Positions 51,045 through 59,300 of a DNA stretch of 64,000 nt are shown in pieces. The notes under the pieces are model-generated. The model had not been told where the DNA came from, ran no database searches, and was given only the letters and a program-made list of their open reading frames with translations. Source of the DNA: Candidatus Leucobacter sulfamidivorax. GTDB taxonomy: Bacteria > Actinomycetota > Actinomycetes > Actinomycetales > Microbacteriaceae. The stretch's first letter is position 1; every line of letters begins with the position of its first letter. The position numbers and the translations under genes are program-made. The stretch lies in assembly GCA_016771945.1 (NCBI GenBank), contig QZLF01000002.1, forward strand, positions 248,001-312,000, given 5' to 3'.

Positions 51045-52144
51045 TCGGGCTCTCCACTTAACCGGACTACCCTCACTGGATGAGCACACTACTGGCAGGA
51101 CATGATTATCCGGGATCGATGGGCGAGTTCCTCGCTTGGTTCAGCACTGACGAGGCCTGCCGGGATTACCTGGCTTGGCTGCGCTGGCCGAGCGGCTTCA
51201 CCTACGACCGATGCGGGCACGAGGACGGATGGCGCATCGCTGATGGGCGTTGGAAGTGCTCATCCTGTTCGCATCGTACGTCGGTAACGGCGGGCACAAT
51301 CTTTGATCGGACCCGCACCCCGCTGACGGTGTGGTTCCAAGCGGTGTGGGCGTTCGCGACACCAAAAGACGGCGTCTCGGCACTCGGACTGCAGCGCACT
51401 CTCGAGTTCGGGTCGTACCAGACCGCGTGGGCGATCCTGCATCGCCTGCGATCTGTGCTCACTCGCCCGGACAGAGAACTGCTCCACGGCATCGTCGAGG
51501 TCGACGAGACGTACATCGGCGGCGAAGAGCCCGGCCTGTCTGGCGGGCGGGCTCGCGGGAAGAAAGCCCTCGTCGCGGTTGCTGTCGAGGAGCACGAGCC
51601 CCGCGGCTACGGCCGATGCCGCATGGAGACCATCGAGGATGCTTCCCGCGCCACGCTCCACCGGTTCATCAGAGAGTACATCGCCCCCGGCAGTCGGGTC
51701 ATCACCGATGGGTGGGGCAGCTACCGTGGACTCGACCTGATCGGCTATATCCATGAACCCCGGAACCAGAACGCTGCAAGAGCGCGAGGCGAAGATGTCG
51801 GGACGCTGCTGCCGGGAGTGCACCGCGTGGCCTCACTTGCGAAACGATGGCTGTTGTCGACTCATCAAGGCGCGGTCGATAGGGCGCACCTGGATGAATA
51901 CCTTGGAGAGTTCTGCTTTCGGTTCAACCGGCGTACTTCGAACAGTCGCGGTTTGTTGTTCTACCGCGTTCTTGAACTCGCTGTCGGTCACTCCCCGGTT
52001 CGCTACAAGGATCTCGCCCGCGGCACCCGCTCTCGGAGCGTGTCGCCGATACCGCCGCGCACGACCGGGCATCCGCCCTCGATCGAGCGCGCTACCGGGG
52101 AATGGCCCTGGCGATCACGTTAGTCCGGTTAAGTGGAGAGCCCT
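51045..52144 (+). mobile_element. IS1595-family insertion sequence
   Basis: Perfect 23-bp terminal inverted repeats lie at 51047-51069 and 52121-52143 (outer bases GGGCTCTCC). AAGAAGGAA is present on both sides (51036-51044 and 52145-52153) and looks like the target duplication, 8-9 bases as expected for this family, with one or two extra bases between it and the repeats. About 1.1 kb, one intact transposase gene, no cargo. Confidence 0.88.
51080..52123 (+). CDS. IS1595-family transposase
   Basis: Transposase of 347 residues. An N-terminal zinc-ribbon-like segment (residues ~35-65, RCGHEDGWRI and WKCSSCSHR) precedes the ISXO2-like DDE domain: IVEVDETYIGG (first Asp), VITDGWGSYRGL (second Asp) and HLDEYLGEFCFRFNRR (Glu region). 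The first zinc ribbon knuckle has lost one Cys (TYDRCG where CPxCG is usual), so metal binding may be weak. Otherwise intact and flanked by perfect inverted repeats, so probably recent. Confidence 0.9.
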   Translation: MSTLLAGHDYPGSMGEFLAWFSTDEACRDYLAWLRWPSGFTYDRCGHEDGWRIADGRWKCSSCSHRTSVTAGTIFDRTRTPLTVWFQAVWAFATPKDGVSALGLQRTLEFGSYQTAWAILHRLRSVLTRPDRELLHGIVEVDETYIGGEEPGLSGGRARGKKALVAVAVEEHEPRGYGRCRMETIEDASRATLHRFIREYIAPGSRVITDGWGSYRGLDLIGYIHEPRNQNAARARGEDVGTLLPGVHRVASLAKRWLLSTHQGAVDRAHLDEYLGEFCFRFNRRTSNSRGLLFYRVLELAVGHSPVRYKDLARGTRSRSVSPIPPRTTGHPPSIERATGEWPWRSR

Positions 52145-52325
52145 AAGAAGGAAAATGCACGTTCACCCGCGAGAAAACGTGCATTTCCCTTCCTTCGGCG
52201 CGGGTAGAAAAGGGTCGGGGGAGGCGGCAAGGGCGAATCGGCATGGGCAGAGCGTCGGAGGCGGACCGCAGAGCCGGATCGGCGCGCGAGCGCAGTCGCC
52301 CGCTCACGGCGGGGAACCTCATTTA

Positions 52326-53725
52326 AATATGCCCGCGAAACATCTTCGGTGACTCACGAAGGAATGCCCGCGTAATTGCTGAGTTTAACCGGCTTGTTTC
52401 GCCCGCGGTCGGGCGGGTTTGACCCCAGCGGTCGCGTCGGGCTGTTTCGCGTACTCAGCGGCTTCGAGTTTGCGTGTCTTGTCGGCGGCGAGCCAGGTGA
52501 GGCGTTGCTGGAGCCGGTCGATCTCGCGGGCGATATGCGCGGGGTTCAAACTGTCCCGGTACGCGGTCAGCTCCGCAGCCTTCTCGCTGGTGAGGACGCC
52601 GGATCGGAGAACCCGGTCGAACGGGGTCGCAAGCGTGTCATAGACGCGTCTGCGGCGGCCCTTACCGTCGGTGTCCCATCCGATGGGTTTCTTCGTCGGG
52701 GTGAGGAAGTTGTGGCGGTCGTTCACGAGCGGCCAGAGCTCGTTCAAGAGCTTCAGTTGCGGCGCCGTGTCGTATCGCCAGTAGAAGCCGTATCTGCGGA
52801 CGATCTGGTTGTTCTTCGATTCGACCGTGGCCTGATCGTTCTTCTTGTACGGGCGTGATCTGGTGAAGTAGATATCAAGTTCAGCGGCCCACCCGATGAC
52901 GTTGTAGTTGATGAACTCGCTCCCGTTATCAAAATCGACTCCGGTCACCTCGAACGGGGTGTCAGCGATGAACCGGTCAAGCGCGTCACGCAGGTGCAGA
53001 TGCGCGTTGTTGCGGATCGAACGAGTGTACGTCCACCCGGTGTGCATGTCCGTCATGTCGAGGGTCCTCGCGAACTCGCCCTTGAGCACAGGCCCGCAGT
53101 GGGCGACGGTGTCGCCCTCGAAGAACCCGGGCACCTGCTCAATCTCATCCCCAGCCTTCCGGACGGTGATCGAGTTGCGCAGCAACGGGCCCGATGTGGT
53201 TGTGGTGATGCCGCGCAGCGGGTCCTTTGCGCGGGCGGGTGCAAGATAGCGGTCGATCGTTGCTGGGCTCATCGCGAGCAACTCGTCACACACCCTGTCG
53301 GAGTAGCCGCCCGTGCCCGGCACCAACTCCCCGTGAGTTTCAAGGAGCATCAGCTGCAACTCCATCGTGGCGGTGAGGTACTTCCCGCTGATCCCGCCCG
53401 CGAACGCCCACACCCGCTGCAACACCGTGATTGCTTGCTCGGAGTACTTCAACGCCCGCGGCTTCCTCTTTCTGGTACCGACGCGGCGTGGTTTCAGTGC
53501 TGCTTTCAGTTGCCGGCGTGCGTTGTCTCTGGACCAGCCCGTGATCGCGCACACCTCGTCGAGTAGCTTGCTCTTTGCACCTTTTTCTGCGGCCGCGTAT
53601 TGCCGCGCGAACTTTCTGGTGATCTCGTGTGTGGCTCGCATTGATAGCCCACTTCCCATGAAACTGATGATGTCGTTTCGCGGGCATTTTTATTTGAGTC
53701 ACCGGAATCGTTTCGCGGGCATATT
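52326..53725 (-). mobile_element. 1.4-kb insertion sequence with composite ends
   Basis: AATATGCCCGCGAAAC (52326-52341) is repeated inverted at 53710-53725. Each end also holds, in the same order, CGGTGACTCA (52347-52356; 53695-53704 inverted) and AATGCCCGCG (52363-52372; 53679-53688 inverted). These are probably tandem transposase-binding sites. One intact gene. No target duplication could be recognised. It lies in the rplK upstream region. Confidence 0.85.
52385..53659 (-). CDS. Transposase with rve-type integrase core
   Basis: Transposase of 424 residues. The N-terminal helix-turn-helix region (FARQYAAAEKGAKSKLLDEVCAITGWSRDNARRQL, in parts) precedes a DDE integrase core: FFEGDTVAHCG (Asp), VTGVDFDNGSEFIN (Asp) and RSRPYKKNDQATVESKN (Glu). 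A Lys/Arg-rich C-terminus follows. The pattern is that of the integrase-core transposases grouped with IS481 or ISNCY; I cannot place it further. Complete frame, flanked by matching inverted ends, so probably functional. Confidence 0.87.
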   Translation of the reverse strand: MGSGLSMRATHEITRKFARQYAAAEKGAKSKLLDEVCAITGWSRDNARRQLKAALKPRRVGTRKRKPRALKYSEQAITVLQRVWAFAGGISGKYLTATMELQLMLLETHGELVPGTGGYSDRVCDELLAMSPATIDRYLAPARAKDPLRGITTTTSGPLLRNSITVRKAGDEIEQVPGFFEGDTVAHCGPVLKGEFARTLDMTDMHTGWTYTRSIRNNAHLHLRDALDRFIADTPFEVTGVDFDNGSEFINYNVIGWAAELDIYFTRSRPYKKNDQATVESKNNQIVRRYGFYWRYDTAPQLKLLNELWPLVNDRHNFLTPTKKPIGWDTDGKGRRRRVYDTLATPFDRVLRSGVLTSEKAAELTAYRDSLNPAHIAREIDRLQQRLTWLAADKTRKLEAAEYAKQPDATAGVKPARPRAKQAG

Positions 53726-53768
53726 AGGTGAGGCACGTCGCACGGTGGCGCGATCCGCCCCGATGGCG

Positions 53769-53774
53769 TAGACT
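53769..53774 (+). promoter_or_regulatory. Putative -10 box of rplK-rplA
   Basis: TAGACT, 123 bases before rplK and 44 bases beyond the insertion sequence end; no good -35 is seen. If rplK once shared the nusG promoter, this or the IS must now supply it. Confidence 0.35.
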
Positions 53775-53857
53775 TTTCTGGTTTGCGTCTGCGCACCCTT
53801 CGGGGCGGCAGCGGAACGCGGACACCGCACCGCCCCCGGACCGTCCGGGACGCGGGA

Positions 53858-53880
53858 GAGACCGGTGAGAGCCCGGTCTC
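53858..53880 (+). promoter_or_regulatory. Leader hairpin before rplK
   Basis: GAGACCGG pairs with CCGGTCTC around a seven-base loop, 16 bases before the rplK start and touching the GAGGAAGGAA ribosome site. Such a leader could be the L1 autoregulatory site known for L11 operons; this is inference. Confidence 0.35.
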
Positions 53881-53896
53881 GAGGAAGGAAACGATC

Positions 53897-54328
53897 ATGG
53901 CAAAAGCCAAGAAGGTCTCCGGTCTGATCAAGCTTCAGATCGCGGCCGGCGCCGCCAACCCGGCACCCCCCGTGGGTCCCGCGCTGGGTCAGCACGGCGT
54001 CAACATCATGGAGTTCTGCAAGGCCTACAACGCGGCCACGGAGAGCCAGCGGGGCAACATCATCCCCGTCGAGATCACCGTCTACGAGGATCGCTCGTTC
54101 GACTTCATCCTGAAGACCCCGCCCGCCGCCGAGCTGCTGAAGAAGGCCGCCGGCGTGCAGAAGGGCTCCGGCACCCCGCACACCGTCAAGGTGGCGAAGG
54201 TCAGCGCCGAGCAGGTTCGCCAGATCGCCGAGCAGAAGCAGGCCGATCTGAACGCGAACGACATCGACGCTGCGGCGAAGATCATCGCGGGCACCGCCCG
54301 CTCCATGGGCATCACGGTCGAGGGCTAA
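53897..54328 (+). CDS. rplK: 50S ribosomal protein L11
   Basis: L11 of the GTPase-associated centre, 143 residues. N-terminal [29 protein letters not shown] with the helix-breaking prolines, then [35 protein letters not shown] and the C-terminal rRNA-binding domain [26 protein letters not shown], quoted in parts. ATG 53897 has GAGGAAGGAA upstream. Followed by rplA after 12 bases. It is cut off from secE-nusG by 35.7 kb. Confidence 0.97.
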
Positions 54329-54340
54329 GGGGCAGAGAAC

Positions 54341-55030
54341 ATGGCACAGAAGTCGAAGGCGTACCGCGCCGCTGCCGCCAAGATCCAGGACGGCAAGTTC
54401 TACACTCCCGCCGAGGCCGTGGCCCTGGCGAAGGAGACCGGGTCCACCAAGACCGATGCGACCGTCGAGGTCGCCGTGAAGCTCGGCGTCGATCCCCGCA
54501 AGGCGGATCAGATGGTGCGCGGCACCGTCAACCTGCCGCACGGCACGGGCAAGACCGCCCGCGTCATCGTGTTCGCGAACGGCCCGGCGGCCGAGGCCGC
54601 GCTCGCGGCCGGCGCCGACGAGGTCGGCGGCGACGAGCTCATCGAGAAGGTCGCCGGCGGCTGGACCGATTTCGACTCGGCGGTCTCGACCCCCGAGCTC
54701 ATGGGCAAGGTCGGCCGTCTGGGCAAGGTGCTGGGCCCCCGCGGCCTCATGCCGAACCCCAAGACCGGCACCGTGACCCCGGATCCGGCCAAGGCCGTGA
54801 CCGACATCAAGGGCGGCAAGATCGAGTTCCGCGTCGACAAGCACGCCAACGTGCACTTCATCGTCGGCAAGTCCTCGTTCTCGCCCGAGCAGCTGAACGA
54901 CAACATCTCGGCCGTGCTCGAGGAGATCGTGCGCCTCAAGCCGAGCTCGTCGAAGGGCAAGTACGTGCTGAAGGGCGCGGTCTCGACCACCTTCGGCCCG
55001 GGCATCCCGCTCGACGTCAACACCATCTGA
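54341..55030 (+). CDS. rplA: 50S ribosomal protein L1
   Basis: L1 of the stalk, 229 residues, normal length. Seen: the N-terminal [80 protein letters not shown] (the conserved L1 signature) and the final [16 protein letters not shown]. It binds 23S rRNA and in many bacteria represses its own mRNA. Ends the short operon; a terminator follows. Confidence 0.97.
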   Translation: MAQKSKAYRAAAAKIQDGKFYTPAEAVALAKETGSTKTDATVEVAVKLGVDPRKADQMVRGTVNLPHGTGKTARVIVFANGPAAEAALAAGADEVGGDELIEKVAGGWTDFDSAVSTPELMGKVGRLGKVLGPRGLMPNPKTGTVTPDPAKAVTDIKGGKIEFRVDKHANVHFIVGKSSFSPEQLNDNISAVLEEIVRLKPSSSKGKYVLKGAVSTTFGPGIPLDVNTI

Positions 55031-55046
55031 GCCTCGCGCTCGGACC

Positions 55047-55083
55047 GCGGAACCCCCGGCCTCGGCCGGGGGTTCTCCGCTTT
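55047..55083 (+). terminator. Terminator of rplK-rplA
   Basis: GAACCCCCGGC/GCCGGGGGTTC stem (55050-55060 with 55065-55075), CTCG loop, extended by GCGG/CCGC, ending in TTT. Starts 16 bases after the stop. Confidence 0.85.
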
Positions 55084-55105
55084 CCTCCCCGTCATTCAAC
55101 ATAGA

Positions 55106-55111
55106 TATGAT
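55106..55111 (+). promoter_or_regulatory. -10 box for the kinase operon
   Basis: TATGAT in an AT-rich island; six bases later comes GTG 55118. That spacing is typical of leaderless actinobacterial transcripts. No clear -35. Confidence 0.5.
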
Positions 55112-55117
55112 GTATCC

Positions 55118-55201
55118 GTGTCCGAGCCCACCTGCGCCGAACGGGGGCTGACTTCTCGTCGCCCGCGCGGCGCGAGCGACCCCGCGCGAGCCCGTGGCTG
55201 A
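55118..55201 (+). CDS. Possible leaderless 27-codon leader peptide
   Basis: GTG 55118 opens a 27-codon frame ending in TGA at 55199-55201, six bases past the first base of the kinase GTG (55194), in another frame. With the -10 box six bases upstream the RNA would begin at or near this GTG. The kinase has no clear ribosome site, so coupling through this small frame is plausible. The product (rich in Arg, Pro and Ala) has no recognisable family. Confidence 0.35.
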   Translation: MSEPTCAERGLTSRRPRGASDPARARG

Positions 55202-56315
55202 GGCCGCACCCCCCGCGCCGCCGCAGATCTCGGGATTCGGCTACGTACGCCCTCTCGGATCGGGCGGTTTCGCGCATGTCTACCTCTACGAGCAGGACAT
55301 GCCGCGCCGCGTCGTCGCCGTGAAGGTGCTCGAGGGAGGCCTGCACACCCCCCGCGATCGCAGCGACTTCGAGGCCGAGGCCGACGCCATGGCGCGGCTG
55401 TCGAGCCACCCCTCGATCGTCTCGGTCTGGGACGCGGGGGTGTCGGCCGACGGCAAGCCCTACATCGCGATGGAGTACTGCCCCGACTCGATGCGCGAGC
55501 GCACGCGCGGCAGGCCCGCGTCCCTCGACGTCGTGCTCGACGCCGGCGTGCGCCTCGCGGGCGCGCTCGAGACCGCGCACCGGGCCGGCGTGCTGCACCG
55601 CGACATCAAGCCCTCGAACGTGCTGATCGCCACGACCGGGCGCCCTGCGCTCTCCGACTTCGGCATCTCCATGCTCGCCGGAAGAGGCTCCTCCGACGAC
55701 AAGGCCCGCGCCATGTCGATCCCCTGGGCCGCTCCCGAGGTGATCACGAACGCCAGCACGGGAACGGTGGCGAGCGAGATCTGGTCGCTCGGCGCGACCC
55801 TCTACACCTTCGCCGCGGGCCGCTCGCCGTTCGAGCACGTCGACCGCGCGCAGAACACCCAGGCCAAGATGGTCTCCCGCATCACCCAGGCCAAGTACAC
55901 CCCGGTGCCGGGGGCGCAGGGCTACGGAGCCTTCGACGCGGTCATGGCCCGCGCCATGAGCCCGCGCCCCGAGCAGCGCTTCGCCTCCATGCGCGAGTTC
56001 GCCGAGGCGCTGCGGCAGCTGCAGCGCCAGTACGGCTTCGACGTCACGCCGCTCGACCTCGTGGAGGCGGGATGGGTCACCCCCGCGGCGGCGCCCGGGC
56101 CGGTGCGCACCCCCGCGGCCTCCTCGGTGCGGTCGACGAGCCGGGCGCGGCAGCGCGCCGAGCTGCGCGCCGCCGAGTACGAGGCGGATCACGACGGCAT
56201 CGTCGCCGACAAGCCCTCGTCGCCGCTGAAGGCCGGCCTCATCGGAGCCGGCATCACCGTCGCCGTCGCCACCGCGCTGGTCGCGGTCTCCCTCATGGCC
56301 GGCTGGATCGGATGA
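55194..56315 (+). CDS. Membrane-anchored Ser/Thr protein kinase
   Basis: Hanks-type kinase of 373 residues. Gly-rich loop LGSGGFAHVYLY, ATP Lys in VVAVKVLEGG, catalytic loop VLHRDIKPSNVLI, DFG in LSDFGISML, and SIPWAAPEV followed by EIWSLGATLYTFAAGRSPF, so it should be active. Residues ~265-345 are a linker with basic and acidic stretches, and one membrane helix (GLIGAGITVAVATALVAVSLMAG) closes the protein, leaving almost nothing outside. It lacks PASTA repeats. The stop overlaps the start of the giant Ig-like gene (ATGA), which suggests that the two products work together. Confidence 0.88.
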   Translation: MAEAAPPAPPQISGFGYVRPLGSGGFAHVYLYEQDMPRRVVAVKVLEGGLHTPRDRSDFEAEADAMARLSSHPSIVSVWDAGVSADGKPYIAMEYCPDSMRERTRGRPASLDVVLDAGVRLAGALETAHRAGVLHRDIKPSNVLIATTGRPALSDFGISMLAGRGSSDDKARAMSIPWAAPEVITNASTGTVASEIWSLGATLYTFAAGRSPFEHVDRAQNTQAKMVSRITQAKYTPVPGAQGYGAFDAVMARAMSPRPEQRFASMREFAEALRQLQRQYGFDVTPLDLVEAGWVTPAAAPGPVRTPAASSVRSTSRARQRAELRAAEYEADHDGIVADKPSSPLKAGLIGAGITVAVATALVAVSLMAGWIG

Positions 56316-59300
56316 ACGCGGCGAAGGAGGCGCGACCCCGCGGGGCGCGCCGGACGGGGACCCGGGCGACGCGGCGCCGCTGGCAGGCATGGGTCGCGGG
56401 CGGCGCGATCCTCGCCGTCGCGGCGACGGTCGCGGTCGTGGTCGCCGGCTTCGACTCGCGCGAGACGCCGCGCGAGGATCCCTCGGTGTGGGTGGCGCGC
56501 TCCAGCGGCCAGTACGCGCGCGTCAACACGGAGACCGCCGAGATCGACACGGTGCGCCTGGTCGACAGCCCGAGCTCGGTCGTGCAGTCGGGCGGTCTCA
56601 GCCTGCTGCTGACCCAGGGCTACGGCCGCGCCTGGACGATCGACCCGAGCTCGCCGCGCGACATCCAGGACTCCGCGGGCTCCGGCGCCGCGGACGAGGA
56701 CACCGCGGACGAGGATGCTGCGGGCGACGGCGCCGGCGAAGCCGCCCAGGACGGCGAGGCCGCTACGGGGAGCCCCGCGACGGGCGACACCGCGACGGCG
56801 GACTCCGGATCCGCGAGCGGGATCCGCACCCCCGACGGCACCCGGCAGGTGATCGCGGAGGGCGACCGCGTGCTCTTCCACACCGAGGCCGGCGCGGCCT
56901 ACCTCGCCTCGGTGATCGCGGGGGAGGACGGGCGGCCCGCGCTCGGCGCCCCGATGCCGCTCGATCCGCTCGCCGACGAGCGGGACGCCGACGAGCAGGA
57001 CGCGGAGGAGGGGGATCCCGACGGGGCCGACTCGTCAGACGCGGCCGAGGCCGACGGCCCGGGCGAGCAGGGCTACCAGGTTGCCGCCGCCGCGCTCGAC
57101 GCGAACGGCCTCGTGGCGCTGTTCTCCCCGACGGAGCAGGGCATCCGCTGGTACGACGCCGCACGGGAGCGCTTCCGGGGAGGCCTCAGCGCGGTGCCCG
57201 CCGAGGTGCCTGCGCAGGGCGTGCAGCTCGCGATCGTCGCCGGCAAGTGGGTGCTCTTCGACGAGGGGAACGGCCTGCTGTGGCGCGAGGACCTCGCCGA
57301 CCCGGTCGAGCTCGACACGACGGGCGTCGCGCTGCTGCAGGGCTCGAGCACCGAGGTCGCGGGCGGCGAGATCGCCGGCACGGACGCGCTCGTCGCCGAC
57401 GAGGCGGGCCTGTGGGTGGTGGATCGCGACGGCCGCGCCGAGCGCATCGCCGAGGCGAGCGGCGTGCCCGCCCGCCCGCAGCAGGCGGGGGAGCTCGCCG
57501 CGGCGTGGATCGGCTCGTCCGGAGCCGGCATGTGGACGAGCGGCGCGGGCTACGCCCCGCTCGAACTCGACGAGACCGTCGAGGATCTGGCGGATCCCGA
57601 TCCGGTGATCCGCACGAACGGCGGGCGGGCGCTCATCGCCGAGGCCCGCAGCGGCATGATGTGGACGGTGCCGGACGGCCGGCTCATCCCGGTCGAGCAG
57701 TGGACGCTCGTCGACCCGCCGAAGAACCAGGAGGGCGAGGTCGTCACGCAGGACGTCACCGAGCAGGAGCCCCCGGTCGCCACCGACGACGCCTTCGGCG
57801 TGCGCGCCGGGGAGCCGGCTCTGCTGCCCGTGCTGCTGAACGACTTCGATCCCAACCGCAAGGACGTGCTCACGGTCGTGCCCGACGGGCTCGGCGAGGG
57901 GCTGCCCGCCGAGTTCGGCACCCTGGCCGCGCTGAGCGACGGCCAGGGCCTCACCGTGCAGCCGAGCGCGGCGGCGCAGGGCTCCGTCAGCTTCGGCTAC
58001 CGCATCACCGACGGCGTGAACGTCTCGGAACCCGCGACGGTGACCCTCACGGTCGTCGACGACTCCGTGAACACGGCCCCCGAGTGGTGCCCGGTGACGG
58101 GGTGCCAGCGCCCCTGGCCGAGCCCCGAGCTCGCGCCCGGCGGCACGCTCGTGCTGCCGATCCTCGAGGGCTGGGTCGATCCCGAGGGCGACCCGATGAT
58201 GCTCGCCGACGCGTCGCCCGCGAATCCGGCCGACCCCGTCCGGGTGCTCATCACGGCCGACGGCCGGCTGGCCGTGCGGCACACCGACGCGAACGCCCCG
58301 GACGGCGACATCGTCGTCCGGGTGCGCGTGACCGACGGGCGAGGGGAGGCCGTCGAGCGCGAGCTGCGGATCCGGGTGCGGCCCGGGGCTGCCCTCGACC
58401 TCGCGCCCATGGCCGTGACGGTGAAGACCGGCGAAGCCCAGGTGCTGCGGCCCCTCGAGCGCGCGATCGGCGGATCGGGCTCGTTCCAGCTCGTCGACGC
58501 CATCGTGCAGCAGGGGGCGCTGAGCGCCGTGGTGAACACGGGCTCGGGCACGATCGAGACGACGGCCGCGGCCGCGGGCAGCGCGATCATCGCGGTCACC
58601 GTGCGCGACTCGGTCACCGAGCAGGAGGCGACCAGCGTCATCCGCGTCACCGCGGTCGACACGCGGGGCAGCTACAGCGTGCCCCCGCTGCGAGCCTTCG
58701 TACGGCCGCTCGCCGACACCACGGTCGACGTGCTGGCGGCGCTGCCGGGCGCGAACGCCCGCGCGCTCACGGTGCAGTCGGCCACGGTGCGCGACGGCCA
58801 GCTGCGCGCCGACGTGATCGAGCACTCGCGCATCCGCCTCTCGGGCGCCACGCCCGACGGGCAGCCGGGCCGCATCGGCTCGGTCGAGGTCGTCATCGAC
58901 GAGGGCGGCACGGCCACGCAGGCGCGGCTCACCGTCTTCCAGGTCCCCGCGACGGTCGGCGGCGCGATCGCGGTGGCCGACACGGCGACCGTGCGCGCCG
59001 GATCCGTCGTCGACATCCCGGTGCTCGACAACGACGTGGCGCCCCCGGGCGAGCGGCTCGTGCTGCACCCCGAGGTGGGCGCGCCGGGCGCCGAGGGCGA
59101 GCTCGCCTTCGCCTCGGGCGGGCGCGTGCGCTACCTCGCCCCGGAGACGCCGGGCACCTACACGGTCAGCTACACCGCCTACGGGGCATCGAGCCCCGAG
59201 CTCAGCGACGTCGGCCACGTCCGGGTCACGGTGCTGCCCACCGGGGCCAACCGGCCGCCGCAGCCCGCGACCGTGACGGTGCGCGTGGCGCCGGGGGAGC

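Larger units (their letters stand above)
51031..52199. repeat. Long hairpin interrupted by an insertion sequence
   Basis: Joining 51031-51044 to 52154-52163 restores a 24-base arm that pairs with 52176-52199 with only two mismatches, around a 12-base loop. The IS lies inside the left arm. The inner ten pairs (AATGCACGTT/AACGTGCATT) remain as a shorter hairpin at 52154-52185. Confidence 0.75.

Noticed and set aside
8915-52199. The hairpins as parts of a CRISPR array
   Set aside because: They are isolated, differ in sequence and are not regularly spaced, and no cas gene is present.
18174-53896. An integrase-driven island with att repeats at nusG and rplK
   Set aside because: No tyrosine or serine integrase and no flanking direct repeat could be recognised. 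Only insertion sequences are visible, so the mode of acquisition stays open.
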